Origin: Serripes groenlandicus
Lineage: Eukaryota > Mollusca > Bivalvia > Cardiida > Cardiidae
Assembly: GCA_031761405.1 (NCBI GenBank)
Contig: JASEVX010000007.1
Span: 60,585,062 to 60,649,061 of the forward strand
Length of the DNA: 64,000 nucleotides
Reading direction: 5' to 3'
How positions within the stretch are numbered: position 1 is the first letter of the stretch; every line of letters begins with the position of its first letter. The translations under genes were made by a program, and so were the position numbers. Shown in pieces: positions 10,255 through 49,139 of the stretch. The notes below the pieces were generated by a model that did not search any database, was not told the origin of the DNA, and saw only the letters and a list, made by a program, of their open reading frames with translations.

Positions 10255-10560
10255 ATAAACAGAACAGAACAGAACATAAATTTTATTTTCAACTTAAGCA
10301 TATACAGCTCATGGTTGATATTCGTACATACAGAAATGGTTAAGACAATGAAATAGTTGAGAAATAGTACTTAAATAAGTTTAAATTAAATAAGTTTAAA
10401 TAAGTTTAAAATCAAGTTTATATGCATATGTATAAATACACATATATACACAAGCAATTATATATATATATATACATATACCCATACACATATTTACATA
10501 TATATATATATATTAATTTCAATATGAAATTAATTATATCAAGAAAGAAAGTGGGACTGT
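10255..10560 (-). repeat. AT-rich tract resembling a LINE 3' tail, plus TA microsatellite
   Basis: Contains (cagaa)n-like repeats at 10258-10276, then ttttattttcaacttaagcatatacagctcatgg, which resembles the 3' tails at 28550-28660 and 61450-61600. Runs of (ta)n lie around 10458-10510. It is probably a heavily 5'-truncated LINE copy. Confidence 0.35.
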
Positions 10561-11129
10561 TAACGCCCGTCTAATAAGGATGCTTTTTATTTTCAAATAG
10601 AGTTTTCTCATCTCAAAAGCCTTGAGGCAAAATGACGCCAGATTACATAAATATTGTTTTCTTTCTGTATTTAAGAGTTCTATGAACTTGTACACCTTGG
10701 ACGTTATGCGTAATAGCGCGGTATGAATTGTTTTCTTAATGTTTCAATAAATACATAAACATAAGCTGCAATTGTTATTTCCTTTCACATGTTCCCTACT
10801 TCTTCAACCTTCCTGAATCCCTCAGGCCACAGCACTTTCAGTGTTTTGATTATTTTAATCATGTCAGTTTACATGTCCATGCATTTATCCCTATTTTAAC
10901 CCAGTATATTGCTAACAACTTCTTCAAAAAACATTGAACCATGTTGGTTGTTGCCGAAAATGGGCATCGCTTGGCATCAGGAAGTTTGTCAATGAAAGCG
11001 TGTTAGAAAAACAATGAAGAAAAGACATTATCGAGCCGGGATTTGAACCTTCACATTTAGGGTGTATAGTTCAAGTCACTTTAGAGTGAGAAGGACAGTT
11101 ACAGACAGAGGTAGAGACGAACTATATAC

Positions 11130-11390
11130 CTGCAAAGCTTCGGTGATTTGTCGTATCCATAGTAACAGTGTGCGTACGTCCGATACCGTCCCCTTGTTCT
11201 TTTTAATATATATCCCCAAATCTCCGTTCGGGCAATATTCAGTGTACATACACAGATAAGAGCCTTGTATTGTCGCTTTCTCAAATCTCAATATATGTTC
11301 GTGATCCAGTGTTTTCAGCAGGTACACCTCTGCATGCATTTGCCTGACCTTTTCGGGGGTTTCAATGAATGGAACTTTCTTTAATGCATA
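11130..11390 (-). CDS. Paralogous kinase exon 2 (displaced duplicate; probably an orphan exon)
   Basis: Its 87 codons are open and bordered by an acceptor (tttacag before 11390) and a donor (gtatat after 11130). The encoded stretch starts YALKKVP, with the VAIK-type Lys, followed by an alpha-C region with the Glu of AEVYLLK and TEYCPNGDLGIYI near the hinge. It aligns with the exon at 15305-15583 at clearly lower similarity than the flanking introns do. It lies downstream of the exon encoding kinase subdomain XI, so it cannot take part in the kinase in genomic order. It could belong to a second, mostly missing kinase copy or be a relic. No other exons were found beside it. Confidence 0.6.
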
Positions 11391-11605
11391 CTGTAAACAG
11401 ATAAGACTCATTTGACATGTTTAAAATAAATAAACGGTGATATGCGAAAACAAGCCTTAGCTTATTTGCTACTAGTAAAGATCAAGACCAGTATGTTTAT
11501 CTGCACAGTATGTTCATCTACACAGTCTAATCAGACTCTACACTACTCGCCAATTAGTCATAGAAGGTTTCAAGAAACATTTGAAAACACCAGTATCCAT
11601 TTGGA

Positions 11606-11680
11606 TCCCTTTAGAATTGAAACGCAGGTAGGTGTCCCAAACTGTAGATAGAACACCTTCATGCGTTTCAATTCTAAAGA
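11606..11680. repeat. Inverted repeat (arms of about 27 bp)
   Basis: CTTTAGAATTGAAACGCAGG at 11609 and following is mirrored by the complement ending in ...TGCGTTTCAATTCTAAAG at about 11680. The spacer is tcccaaactgtagatag. The same structure is at 15788-15858. Confidence 0.75.
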
Positions 11681-11689
11681 ATACACATG

Positions 11690-11932
11690 GAAAGTTGAAA
11701 AGTAAAGCTTACGAAGGTAACGATGGCACAGACATGAGTATTTGTGTTGTGTATATGCCACCAATGCATTCAAGATTCTTTAACATGGATGAATTTATAT
11801 CTGAATCAGAGGTCACAGGATACTGTAGTAGATATGATCAGGGCTTTCATGTTGGTCATATGAATGCCCAAACTTCTTATATGAAATATTTTACAGAGTT
11901 GTTAGAAGCAGATTTACCAATAATTGAATGAA
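11690..11932 (+). pseudogene. Non-LTR retrotransposon endonuclease fragment
   Basis: The frame (part of an open stretch 11632-11931) reads ICVVYMPPMHSRFFNMDEF and then RYDQGFHVGHMNAQTS. This is the pattern of an APE-type endonuclease (…GDMNAQT…), with the expected GD changed to GH. It continues into a (aatg)n stretch and then non-coding copy. The homologous fragment at 15855-17735 reads FLVGDMNTQT. It lacks the rest of the enzyme and the reverse transcriptase, so it is dead. Confidence 0.6.
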
Positions 11933-12261
11933 TTAATGAATTAATGAATTAACTGATATTGTCATCCAATTAAGCGCATTCGAGCAAAGTGATGCAGATA
12001 GCATAGCTCAGGAGTGCGGGGTTAGCATTACGATTGGCTCGCTGGTGTCGGGATAAAAGGACTGGTTACTTACGAAAGAAACGCCGTCATACAACTGATG
12101 TTGGAAACGTCGCAAAACACCACACACACAAAATGTGGAGTTTGTTAGGAAAAAAATATTTACAATACACATCAGTTGGCCCAGTGGGAAAGGGTTAAAC
12201 AAGGTCATTGCTGATATAATAGGACATGACCACAAACATAAAGAATGTGTGAATAACTTAC

Positions 12262-39267
<27,006 letters not shown>

Positions 39268-39330
39268 TTTTTCTCTGTTAAACAATTTCATAAAACGTCC
39301 CTCATATTACAAAAACAAGATAACTCCTGT

Positions 39331-39671
39331 TTAAAGGTGCTGAATTACAAAAATTAGATATCATAGTCAAAGTTTAAAACTGTTCAAAAGTTGTCTTGAC
39401 ATTTAAGAATCATAATTCTAGGATACAATTTCACTTTCCAGTACCATAAACATCTAAATATTGATTGTTTATGCTTAATTTTTACTGGTAGACATACCCA
39501 GTAAGCCAAATTGTGTACATTTTCATGACTTTCAATTAACAATTTTTCAACATTTAATGCCAAAATAGTTTTGAACTACTTATTACTTACTTTGTTTTCA
39601 CTATTAGCACCATTTGCAGAAGTTTCAACATTTTAAAATTGTGATCACCATCAGGAGTTCAGCACCTTTAA
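39331..39671. mobile_element. MITE TTAA-AGGTGCTGAA...TTCAGCACCT-TTAA, copy 2
   Basis: Same termini and TTAA flanks as 21215-21554; about 340 bp. It sits just upstream of kinase exon 1. Confidence 0.8.
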
Positions 39672-39959
39672 AGGCAGTTTTATCGTGTTACTAAAAATAG
39701 AATTTCGGGGGTTTTTCCAGCGGGAAATCCAGGGTTTACCTAAAATACGCAATGGGTGAAACGGAGAAGAAAAAATACGCATTGAGGATATATGATATTA
39801 ATAGTGAATTGTTGCTAAATATGATTGATTATTTTCATAAAATAAACTATTACGAATAAAATATTACGATTCCGCAACCTTTGGTTGGGAATCGTATTGT
39901 TTTTATACTGTTTTTTCTTTCTTTCTTTCTTTATTTTTGTTCTCCTATCAAATCGTTGT

Positions 39960-40390
39960 CCGAGCGATATCTTGTGAACTAATGATCAGATAATATTGAA
40001 ACTTGGAACATAGATAGATGGCAAAGTTATCTCCCCTTGTTCAATATGTTAATAGTGTAAACTTTGACCAAACCATTACTCATAAACTAACTGATGGAAT
40101 GGATTGAAACTTGGAACAGAGATAGATGGCAATGTGAAGTTGTGCACCTTGCAAGAATTATAAGTCTGGGCCACCTTGTTGCAAAGTTATCTCTCCCTTG
40201 TTCAATATCTTAATAGTGTGAACTTTGTCCAGAGCAGAACTCATAAACTACTTGATGGGATTGATAGAAACTTGGAACAGAGATAGATGGCAATGTGAAG
40301 TCGTGCACCTTGCAAGAATTATAACTCTTGGCCACTTTGTTGCAAAGTTATCTACCCTTGTTCAATATTTTAATAATTGGTTGATTTTTT
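39960..40390 (+). repeat. Tandem repeats, period about 175 bp
   Basis: Three units share 'gttgcaaagttatctccccttgttcaatat', 'ggattgaaacttggaacagagatagatggcaatgtgaag' and 'cgtgcaccttgcaagaattataa'. A 'ttctttctttctttctttatt' microsatellite precedes. Confidence 0.75.
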
Positions 40391-40870
40391 GACCTTGTAT
40401 AACTCGATAACGAAAAGTGTGATAGAGACTTGAAACTTAGTACATGTGTTCCCAATCAAGTGATACTACTTTGTCACGTGTATTTGTGCATGACCGAATA
40501 CTCGCTTCTGATTGGTCGATTTTCGGAATTGTATTACTCAATAACGACCAGTGATCGAGACTTGAAACCTAGTACATGTGTTCCTTTTCAAGTGATACTA
40601 CTTTCTCAAGTGTATTCACGCATGTTCGAATCATCGTTTCTGATTGGTCGAAATTTTGGCCTTGAATAACTCAATAACGACAAGTAATAGAGACTTGAAA
40701 ATTAGTAAATGTGTTCCTAATCAAGTAGTACTACTTTCTTAAGTGTATTAGCGCATGACCGAATTCTCGTTTCTGATTGGTCGATTTTTCGGACTTGTAT
40801 AACTCTAAAACGACAAGTGATAGAGACTTGAAAATAAGTACATGTGTTGCTAATAGAGTGTGGGGAATCG
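40391..40870 (+). repeat. Tandem repeats, period about 125 bp
   Basis: Four units share 'gtataactcgataacga', 'agagacttgaaacttagtacatgtgttcc', 'aagtgatactactttctcaagtgtatt' and 'ttctgattggtcgattttt'. They abut the preceding array. The open frames here are repeat-derived. Confidence 0.75.
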
Positions 40871-41224
40871 TTTGTAACTGTTGCTACAGTTACAAAATCT
40901 AGTATTTTAATTGTTTTCATATCAAAAGTTTATCATAATAATGCCAAATATATGATTCCAATCGCATTCCTTGCGAAATGGCGATAATTCAGATAGGTAT
41001 TTAAAGTATACTTTTGAAGAAAAAAAGGCCGAGGCTCCTGCCACATTCGTTTTTATGTGTGCAATTTGTCTCGTGCCACGTACGTATCACTAATTAAAAT
41101 AGCAACTATCACGTATTGTTATTATATACTACAACGTCGTCTTTCTTTTTATCTAAATAAGTGAAACTCTTTTATTGCTTAACTTTTTATTCTTTGAAAA
41201 TATTTTAGGACATATACATTTTCT

Positions 41225-41500
41225 TGTTAATATATATATATGTATGCATTCAACGAATCGTGTGCAGTTATGACTTTACCCTTACAGATGGATGAGTCAA
41301 TACTGATATTTGTATATGTACATATAGGTCTGTATATATATATATGTATATATGTATGTGTATGTATATATGTGTATACATATTATTTTATGATTTCTGT
41401 ATTAACCATTATTTGCCCATACATTTTGGGCTGTGTGCATGCATGTGTTGAGTGCATCTGTGCGTGTGTGCGTGCGTGCGAGCAGGCGTGTTTGTTTATA
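41225..41500. repeat. Simple-sequence tracts (tatg/tgtg)
   Basis: 'tatatatatatgtatatatgtatgtgtatgtatatatg' at 41333-41372 and 'tgtgcgtgtgtgcgtgcgtgcgagcaggcgtg' at 41458-41490. No gene. Confidence 0.7.
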
Positions 41501-42014
41501 TGTAATTGTATATTGTAGTTTCGAAATACCACTATAAACAGTCATTAACATGATATTTATGTGCCACATTCGAACATCCCATATAACATAGGCTACCATA
41601 TCCTCTGGTAATTCTTTTTAGAAAATAATTGCTGATGGTTATTCAATTTACAAAACTTTTGAACTACTGCTGTTCCTTGGGTAGTTTCGTTTCGTTAAGG
41701 ATAAGCATCACTTTTCTTGCATGCATGTATAGTAGCGTATGATGCGTGCAATAATTAACTAACCTGCACCCTCATCATGATCCTTTTCCATTATTGCATC
41801 CACAACCATCTAAAAAATCCCTCCAACACACATGCTTAAATTACATATGTTCGATATTACTTGTATGTCTCTTCGAATAACCTGTAAATAAAAAATATGT
41901 GGGCTATTTACTGTTATTTTTTGTATTTTGTTGTCGTACTATGTATTCAGGTATTTACTCTTCATTTATGGAAGAAATAAAGAAATATCTAACTATCTAT
42001 CTATCTATCCTTCG

Positions 42015-42655
42015 GGTTTATGTGGCCTTTTTGTGGCATTTTTTCACCACACATTTGTAATCGTATATTGTTTATGGTATTTATGCTGTCATTGGCATTT
42101 TCTTAATAAAATGTCCATATTCATTCAACACAGTTTTATGATACATTAACACATTACTGCGTTCACGCTGCGCTTTTCCATGCGGAGATGGTTCGCGTAT
42201 TTTGATTTGCTCTTCCTTAATTCTCTCTGCAATGGTATAAGTACCAGAAGTGCTTTGATCTGGATTGTTGTTGTGATGATTTGTTAATGATGTCGATGTT
42301 AGCTTGGACCAATTAGTGAATCGGTTTTAGATCGCAGAAAGTGAATAGACCAATCAAATTAACTCTTTTACAAACAAAGAAACTTTTTTCCCAGATTTTC
42401 TCGGAAACTATGTTTGATATCTACCTCCTTCCTATCTTTCAACCCTTTTGTTTAGGAGACTAACACTTTGCATACACCACATTTTCAAATACCTCTTTGG
42501 TCCATGCTTACATCTTCATGTATTTCATTTCAATAACACTGTCCGTATTATTTTATGTTTATGCGGTTTTTCACCACAGATGTGTAATCGTATATGGTTT
42601 ATAACAGATATGCTGTCATTGGCAAATTTCTTAATAAAATGCCCATATTCACAGG
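42015..42655 (+). repeat. Direct repeat of about 100 bp (42015-42125 and 42555-42655)
   Basis: 'tttttcaccacacatttgtaatcgtatattgtttatgg' with 'tgctgtcattggca' and 'cttaataaaatgtccatattca' recurs with small changes. An (atct)n tract lies at 41987-42010. No ORF support. Confidence 0.65.
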
Positions 42656-42759
42656 AAATCAAGTTATTTGCATTTCTTGCTTGTCTGGGACCCGTGTAGC
42701 CTAGATGAAAACCTGAACGAAAACTCTCAGTGATATATTCTGCATGATGGTAATTAACC

Positions 42760-43819
42760 AGGTAAGGGATCAGAGTGTCAATTTTTATTGGATTGTAACA
42801 AGGGTTTTACTTGTGGTTCTTTGTTATTAAAGTGGGTGTTTGCAGAGCTAGAGGTGACTGGTGTCTTCCTTGAGGAACAAATGTCTGCATGATGGGGACC
42901 TTTGCAATATCCACAAACATATGGGTCGGGGCAGTTGGCTTTACGGCATTGTGATCTTCGATTAAATGTCCACTATGTGTTCTCGAGGAACTTTGATGGC
43001 TTTCGAAATGATTGTTTTGGGCTCCGAAAGGCCGTTGTGATGATATTGGGGCAGGTTTATTTGGGGGATACTAAGAGCCAACACTCAGCATGGATGCGGT
43101 CCCATTGTCTCTTTGCAAGATCCCTTACAATTTCCATATATGTCATTAAGTTTACAGTCTCGTGTGTAAGTTTCTGATTATACAGCAGTGAAACGTATGA
43201 AAGCAGAAGTCAAGGCCTCTAAAGAGGTTATTTTACGAGGTTTGCTCTGGGAGACCGCACTCAGTGTGGTATTATTGTCCAATTGTAGAACAAACCCTGT
43301 TGCCTTGGCCTCAGCACTCAATAGCAAACTGCCTGGTTCTATATATTGATTAGCCACAATCTTTGTTGAAATAGACTTAGGAATTGTGTTTACAATTGGC
43401 GATGAAATAGGTTCAATGAACATGGATTGCGCGGTTATACCTTCAAACAGATCCTGTGTGTGGTGCTGTCGTAAAAGATTAATGTTAAAGACAGATTCAG
43501 AAGACTTAGTTTCAGATGATGAATCCTCTGAAGTGTCTTCAGTAACTGTTGCCTGCTGAGAATTCATCCGGTCTGGCAAAAATACATCGGCCTGTTGAGA
43601 TGTTGTCGTATCCAGAATTAAAGATGGAGCTGATATACTGTTCATTTCCAGCTCTTTCCGGTTGTTGATTTGAACATCCACATTTGAACTTGAACAAATT
43701 GAAACCCATGTCCGTTTCGGCATCTTGGAAGCGTTAGTTTTATGGACATCGGTCGTGTTTGAATTGTCTGTACAGCAGGGACGTTGTGTACTATTCGCTG
43801 TTCTGCGAGAGCGTTTCAT
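42760..43819 (-). pseudogene. Gag-like ORF of a retroelement (perhaps DIRS-type), frameshifted
   Basis: The main frame (43819 to 43178, 213 codons) starts just after an acceptor-like ttcttttaag. It has a basic N-terminus and a Ser-rich middle, and ends SLEALTSAFIRFTAV followed by TAA. In another frame the sense continues directly (QKLTHETVNLMTYMEIVRDL, about 43110-43175), so a small indel breaks it. Further on, CRKANCPDPYVCGYCKGPHH with later DIC (about 42850-42930) looks like a zinc knuckle. The order N-terminal disordered, alpha-helical, Cys-rich matches ORFs preceding tyrosine-recombinase-type elements that I recall from molluscs and cnidarians; the class is uncertain. No polymerase or recombinase was found beside it. 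Confidence 0.45.
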
Positions 43820-44499
43820 CTTAAAAGAAATATTAAATTAAATATATTAGAGGTATTGACAAACACCGAATGAAAATGAGCAGCGAGTATGTAACTACAG
43901 GACTATCAGTGCTGCTAATGGATACTACCATTATTGTTATCGGAATAGGCAAAATAGAAATAAAACATCGGTGCTTCACCCGGAAACGGAAAAAAATATC
44001 ACAAACATGTGACAGGAGGCTGTAGCCTTCAACATTTGAAATATCAACGGGTATAACTGGACAAAGGCAAATATCAGAATTTCCATCCACAAGTGTTAAC
44101 CCCGAAGCATCTTAATATACAAAAGGCCTAATGATAATTAAGCAACGGATTTCAAACACTGTAAGTGAACAAAGGTTCATTTCCTTTCTTAGTTATCAAC
44201 TACATGTATAAATATTAGCTATGGCTAAAACTTAAATGCAATAAAATAGTTTTAGAAAAACTATATGTAAACCATCATACATTATCTTGGTTGGTGTGGC
44301 ACTTTTAAAATGAAACATATAATTTTCCGCTTTAAAGTGGAATATACAAATAACAAATAAATAAAAAGCTGGTATGCTGTAAGTATTGATATAAAATTCA
44401 ACAAGCATGGAGAACTCAATTTGAAAACAGGGCCACCAGTGTGTTCTTCTAATAGGAATGAAAAAAGGTAAACATGAAAGATACATACCTTTTTTCTTT

Positions 44500-44750
44500 T
44501 TACATTCTAACATGTTTAGACAGAACATGTACCACAGCAGCCCGTAGATTGGTATATAACTTGTGATTTCCTATGTGCGATACATGCACACCATCTCTGG
44601 AGAAGGCAGACTGTTGAGACTCACGAGACCAGATCCTTTCAGTTTCCCAAATGGAGCGGCGTCTTGAAATAGCTTGTGAGTTCAGAGGATGCATTGAGCG
44701 ATGGAATGTCCACCAAATACCTAGGCAAGGAAGTGTTCTGTTAGAGCACG
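44500..44750 (-). pseudogene. SGNH/GDSL-hydrolase-like C-terminal fragment, retroelement-associated
   Basis: The frame from 44694 contains AFSRDGVHVSHIGNHKLYTN and ends VLSKHVRM-stop. DGVH with 'S.IGN.K.Y' is the form of the SGNH-hydrolase block V (Asp-x-x-His). The frame is open upstream through a possible acceptor near 44725 (GIWWTFHRSMHP). A donor-like aaggtatgt follows at 44486-44494, and the gag-like ORF starts 680 bases downstream in the same direction, so both may belong to one element. The catalytic Ser block is not in the window. The match is from two short motifs. Confidence 0.45.
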
Positions 44751-44759
44751 ATTTGACAA

Positions 44760-45205
44760 ACTACAACATTATCCACTCTACACCGATACACTAAAACTTA
44801 TTCATTATATTTAAGACGAAATTAGCCTCCGAATCTTTATTGTACCATATAGATACATGCTTGTGATATAGATAGGATATTGATGTTTTACATACTTTAC
44901 TTTCTTGTATTTCATTTCATGAAAGGCCATGTGCGTTTTATTTGTAATTTTATTTTAACAATACATGTAAATAAATATGATTGTACATGGATGAGACTTA
45001 AATAAGAAATAAAATATATGTTTGAAATTTAACATAACATATCGAAACATGTATTACTAATTATGATTTAATGCCGAAGGTGTGATAAATTTGTATATAA
45101 TTGTTTGCTAATTAATGTGTCATATATTTTTAAAGCAACATTTATTGATTTTGGTATTAAAACGAAAAAAGAAGTTAAAACATTTTTCTTTATTAAATTT
45201 GTTTT
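44760..45205. other. No recognised feature
   Basis: AT-rich sequence without supported features. Confidence 0.3.
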
Positions 45206-45212
45206 GGTGTGG

Positions 45213-46587
45213 TTTTAGATCATATGTGAGCCAAAGGCTCAAGGTGAGCTATTCTGATCACTCTCTTTTCGTCGTCCGTCGTCCATCGTCGTCCATCGTC
45301 TGTCGTCCGTCGTCTGTCATTAACATTTAGCTTTAAACATCATCTCTTCCTTAACCACAGGACCAATTTCAACCAAACTTCACAGGAATGTTTCTTTAGT
45401 GGCCTTCCTTCAAAACGGTTCCCATGCCTTTGATATTTGGTATGTAGCATCATCTAGTGGACTTCTACCAAGATTATTTAAAGTAAAGCCCTGGGGTCAA
45501 AAATGGCCCCTCCTCGGGTGTCACTTGTTTTACATAGACTCGTATAGGGTAAACACTTTAAAAATCTTCTTGTCTAAAAGTAGAAAGCCCAGGCCTTTCA
45601 TATTTGGTATGTAGCTTCATCGAGTAGTCCTCTACCAAGCTTGTTCAAATTATAGCCCTGGGGTAAAAGATGATCTCTCCCCGGGGGTCACTTGTTTTAT
45701 ACAGACTCGTATTGGGAAAAAACTTTAAAAATCTTCCTGTCTAAGAGTAGAAGGCCAATGCCTTTAATATTTGGTATGTAGCTTCATTTAGTGGATCTCT
45801 ACCAAGATTGTTCAAATCATAGCCATTGGGTAAAAAATGGCCCCTCCCTTGGGGTCACATAGACTCGTATATGGAAAACAATTGAAAAATCTTCTTGTCT
45901 AAAAGTAGAAGGTCCAGGCCTTTGATATTTGGTATGTAGCTTCATCTAGTGGAACTCTACCAAGAATGTTCAAATTATAGCCTTGGGGTAAAAATGACCC
46001 CTCCCCTGGGGGTCACTTGTTTTACATTGACCCGTATAGGAAAAAACTTTAAAAATATTCTTGTCTAAAGGTAGAAGGCCCAGGCTTTTGATATTTGGTA
46101 TGTAGCTTCATCTAGTGGACCTCTACCAAGATTGTTCAAATTATAGCCCTGAGGTCAAAAATGATCCCTCCCCGAGGGTCACTAGTTTTACATAGACTCG
46201 TTTAGGGAAAAAACTTTAAGAGTGTTCAATTTATAGCCCTGGGGTCAAAAATGACTCGTCCGCAGGGGATCATTTGTTTTACATAGACTCATATAGGGAA
46301 AACACTTTAAAAGTCTTCTTGTCTAAAAGGAGAAGGTACCTGATGGTAGAATGTCCAGGCTTTTGATATTTGGTATGTAGCTTCATCTAGTTGACCTCTA
46401 CCAAGATTGTTCAAATTATATTTGAAATCTATCTTGCTTTAGTGGACCTCTACCAAGATTGGTCAAACTATAGCCCTGGTGTCAAAAATGGCCGCAACCT
46501 GGGGATCACTTGTTTTACATAGACTCGTTTAGGTAAACACTTTAAAAACAGTCAGGTGATCGATTTAGGGCCATCTTAGCACTCTTG
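45213..46587 (+). mobile_element. Helentron-like element with tandem-repeat core
   Basis: The 5' end has gtGAGCCAAAGGCTCAaggtgagcta (hairpin GAGCC/GGCTC), then a (cgtcgtccat)n tract (45271-45318). The core has about eight units of roughly 145 bp with 'ggcctttgatatttggtatgtagcttcatctagtgg', 'ttcaaattatagccctgggg' and 'cacttgttttacatagactcgtat'. The 3' end is cagtcaggtgatcgatttagggccatcttagcactcttg at 46550-46587. Diverged copies of its monomer in inverse orientation are at 56390-56756. Non-coding. Confidence 0.7.
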
Positions 46588-47230
46588 TTTTATTTTTTAT
46601 TTATTTGATTTATTTATCTCCTCGTTCACAAAAGTCACGGCAAAACAACTTGTCATTTGAGCTGGGCAATTTAGTTTTGAATTCTTCAGAAATATTTAAA
46701 CAACTAAAATGTAACAATTCTTAACAAATTGAATACTCGGTTATTTTTATTGTCAACATTTACAAAACTATTCATACTTGGTAGCAATTCGACAACTGCC
46801 CTGTTCAACAACTAAAAACGTACGTGATTATACTTCAAGAACGACAAATATGTCACATACTAGGCAGCAATTCAGGAAAGACAACTCAGAGAAGTACGTG
46901 GTTTTAAGGTTTATATCTAGACAAATATATCAATATGTTTCTTATGAACACAACCGTCCCACCAGTAATTTCTGTGCTTTGATTTATTCAAGTAATTAGT
47001 TGATAATTGATAGGTTGGCGAAAGGGAGTTTATATATGTAATGTTTCGGATATATGGCGGACTATACTATGTTTTTCAAGAGAAAATCAACTTTTATATT
47101 TATATGATAGGTTGGCGAAATGGAGAAATGTGTCAATGAAATGGAGATATTGCGTCAGCGAAATGCCGCTTGGGTATCATGATTTCCAATCAATCAATAT
47201 AGCGTGAACAAATTTGTAGAGGGTAACCTA
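46588..47230. other. No recognised gene
   Basis: Contains a short local duplication 'gataggttggcgaaa' (47010 and 47107). Open frames here are short and unrecognised. Confidence 0.3.
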
Positions 47231-47570
47231 CGGAATATTTCTACTAAATCATATTGGAATCCAACAAGCCGATTGAGAGGAGAAGATTTTTCCCCCCAGT
47301 AAAGTTTGGTTGAAATTGGTCCAGTGGTTTAGGAGGAGATGTTGTTTAAAGCTTAAAGTAAACGACGACAGACGACTTACAGATAGTGATCAGAATGGAT
47401 CGCATTGATCTTTCGACTCTAAAACCCAACCACAACCTTGCAGAAACTGTAAAAGTCTCATCTTTGACTTATTTATAAATTTACTTCTTTAAGTATTGTT
47501 CAGGGGCACCTAAAAGATATCTAGCCATGGTCCTCAGGTGAGGGCCACACCACGGCCCTCTAGTTTTAAA
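47231..47570 (+). repeat. Eroded tandem-repeat element ends
   Basis: 'agtttggttgaaattggtccagtggtttaggaggagatgttgtttaaag' also occurs at 59400-59447 in the element 58255-59540. 'acgacgacagacgact' is a microsatellite remnant, and 'caggtgagggccacaccacggccctctagttt' near 47537 looks like a hairpin 3' end. Confidence 0.45.
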
Positions 47571-47599
47571 AATGTATTTTAATATTTCTTAATGTAATA

Positions 47600-47628
47600 C
47601 ATGTATATATATATATATATATATAAAT
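47600..47628. repeat. (AT)n microsatellite
   Basis: 'gtatatatatatatatatata' within 47600-47628. Confidence 0.8.
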
Positions 47629-47807
47629 AAGAGGACATTAGGCTATCTATCAATACTCTTTTGAATTAAAAAAACAAAAAAAAAAAACCATTGGAAACTA
47701 TTTACTTGATGGAATGGGTGTTCACAATCTTAGCCCAATTGTAGATTGCATAGCGTTCTGACGTGTTGCTAAAAAGGGTCATACACTTTTAAGGGACACA
47801 TTCCGCT

Positions 47808-48045
47808 ATTAACCCTTCACCACATACACACGCTTCCTGACGTCTCGGCAGCAGACGAACTTTGGAAACAGTGTGGCAAATAGAGGTATTGCTCATAATG
47901 ATGATTTTTTCCATTTGCCACAATGTTTTCAATTCCAATCAGTAATTATATTTTTTTATAAACAATTTACAGCGTTTTTCATTATTTTTGCCTGGTTGTT
48001 CTAAAAGTCGTCTGCTGCAGATTTGTCATGCGTGTGAAAGGGCTA
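47808..48045. mobile_element. MITE (CCCTTTCCC family), nearly complete
   Basis: It begins attaacccttcaccacatac, holds 'cagcagacgaactttggaaacagtgtggcaaa', 'gaggtattgctcataatgatga', 'ttgccacaatgttttca' and 'agtcgtctgctgcagattt', and ends gtgtgaaagggctaa. The two halves are inverse to each other. Confidence 0.7.
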
Positions 48046-48085
48046 ATTTTCATTTCAAAAGCGGACAGGTAATTCTTTTCATCGA

Positions 48086-48360
48086 TTAGGGTTTAACGCC
48101 GTTTTCAAAAACAAATTCAGTCATATCACGGCGGCCAATTCACCTACTTATACGTTTCCTGGCTTTCTCACACTAGTACTCTACACATGCTTTTCAAGCA
48201 ACTGGCTGCTTAGACTGTTAGCCCATTGGTAAAGACGAATGACACATGTCACAGTGACTTTTGTCAAACGTCGGAAATAATGTTGGCAGAGCTGGGATTT
48301 GAACGCATAACCCCTGGATTGACAGTCCGCGTCGTTATCGACTGAGCTACCGGGGCTCGA
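48086..48360 (-). mobile_element. tRNA-derived SINE, copy 2
   Basis: The complement starts gagccccggtagctcagtcg (A box) and holds a B-box-like gcgttcaaatccc, then the same body as 6748-7039 down to 'ggcggccaattcacc' and 'gtttaacgccg'. The (AATC)n tail is lost. Confidence 0.85.
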
Positions 48361-48414
48361 CTGGTAATTCTTTTCCGAGATACATGTGTGTGTCACCTGG
48401 GAAAATAAAGTTAT

Positions 48415-48595
48415 ACTGGTAATACATGTAGTTACGGGGCTGAGTACTGGTAATACATGTAATTGGGGGGGGCTGTGTACTGGTAATACATATAATTGGG
48501 GAGGGGGGGGGGGGGGGGGGGGGGGCTGAGTACATATAATACATATAATTGGGGGGCTGAGTACTGGTAATACATGTAGTTGGGGAGGGGGAGGG
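48415..48595 (+). repeat. Tandem repeat of about 35-50 bp with poly-G
   Basis: 'actggtaatacatgtaattgggg(g)nctgagt' recurs about five times. One unit holds a run of about 23 G (48503-48525). Confidence 0.75.
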
Positions 48596-48674
48596 TTATA
48601 TTGAACTAAAGAAGGAATACATTTGGTATACTTTGAACTCTAAACATAACTTATTTTAATTTACAGTGTTTATT

Positions 48675-49100
48675 ATCCCTTTCCCTTATTTAGACGCTTT
48701 CTGACGCCTCTGCGGCAGACCGCCTTTGAAAACATAGTGACGAAAGAAGAAATTGCTCAAAACGAGCAGTTCAAAGTCGTCTGCTGCAGAATTGTCGCAT
48801 GAGGAAAGGGTTTATTTGAGACAGGAAACAGTCCATTCACTCAGCATTACAAAACAAATTTCAAAGTATTTCTTTGAACCTAAATTTCAATATATTGACG
48901 GTAAATATCCATTTCCCACATACAACAAATACATGCAGCAGACGAATGAGAAAATACATGTACGGTTCCTAGAAACAAGTATGGGAAATCTCTATAAATG
49001 AAAGTAGTATTACTCAATATAGTTGAAAACATTGTGGCAAAAGGATATATTGCTCAACATGAGCAAGTTTACGTTTTGCCACAATGTTTCGAAAGTTGTC
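48675..49100. mobile_element. Two MITE copies (CCCTTTCCC family), side by side
   Basis: Copy one runs from ttatccctttcccttatttagacgc (48672) through 'cgtctgctgcagaattgtcgcatgaggaaagggttta' (48780-48813). Copy two runs from tatccatttcccacatac (48906) through 'gaaaacattgtggcaaaaggatatattgctcaacatgagca' to about 49100. Confidence 0.65.
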
Positions 49101-49139
49101 TGCTACAAATGCGTCAGCATGTATTGTTCGGATGAGAAT

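Larger units (their letters stand above)
10852..12025. repeat. Segmental duplication, copy 1 (partner 15029-16016 and 17563-17735)
   Basis: The two copies align nearly base for base outside the kinase exon, for example gaaaacaatgaagaaaagacattatcgagcc and ctagtaaagatcaagacca. Each holds one kinase exon 2, an inverted repeat and a LINE endonuclease fragment. In copy 2 the homology is interrupted by a Helentron-like insertion (16017-17562) and resumes at 17563, so the duplication is older than that insertion. Confidence 0.8.
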
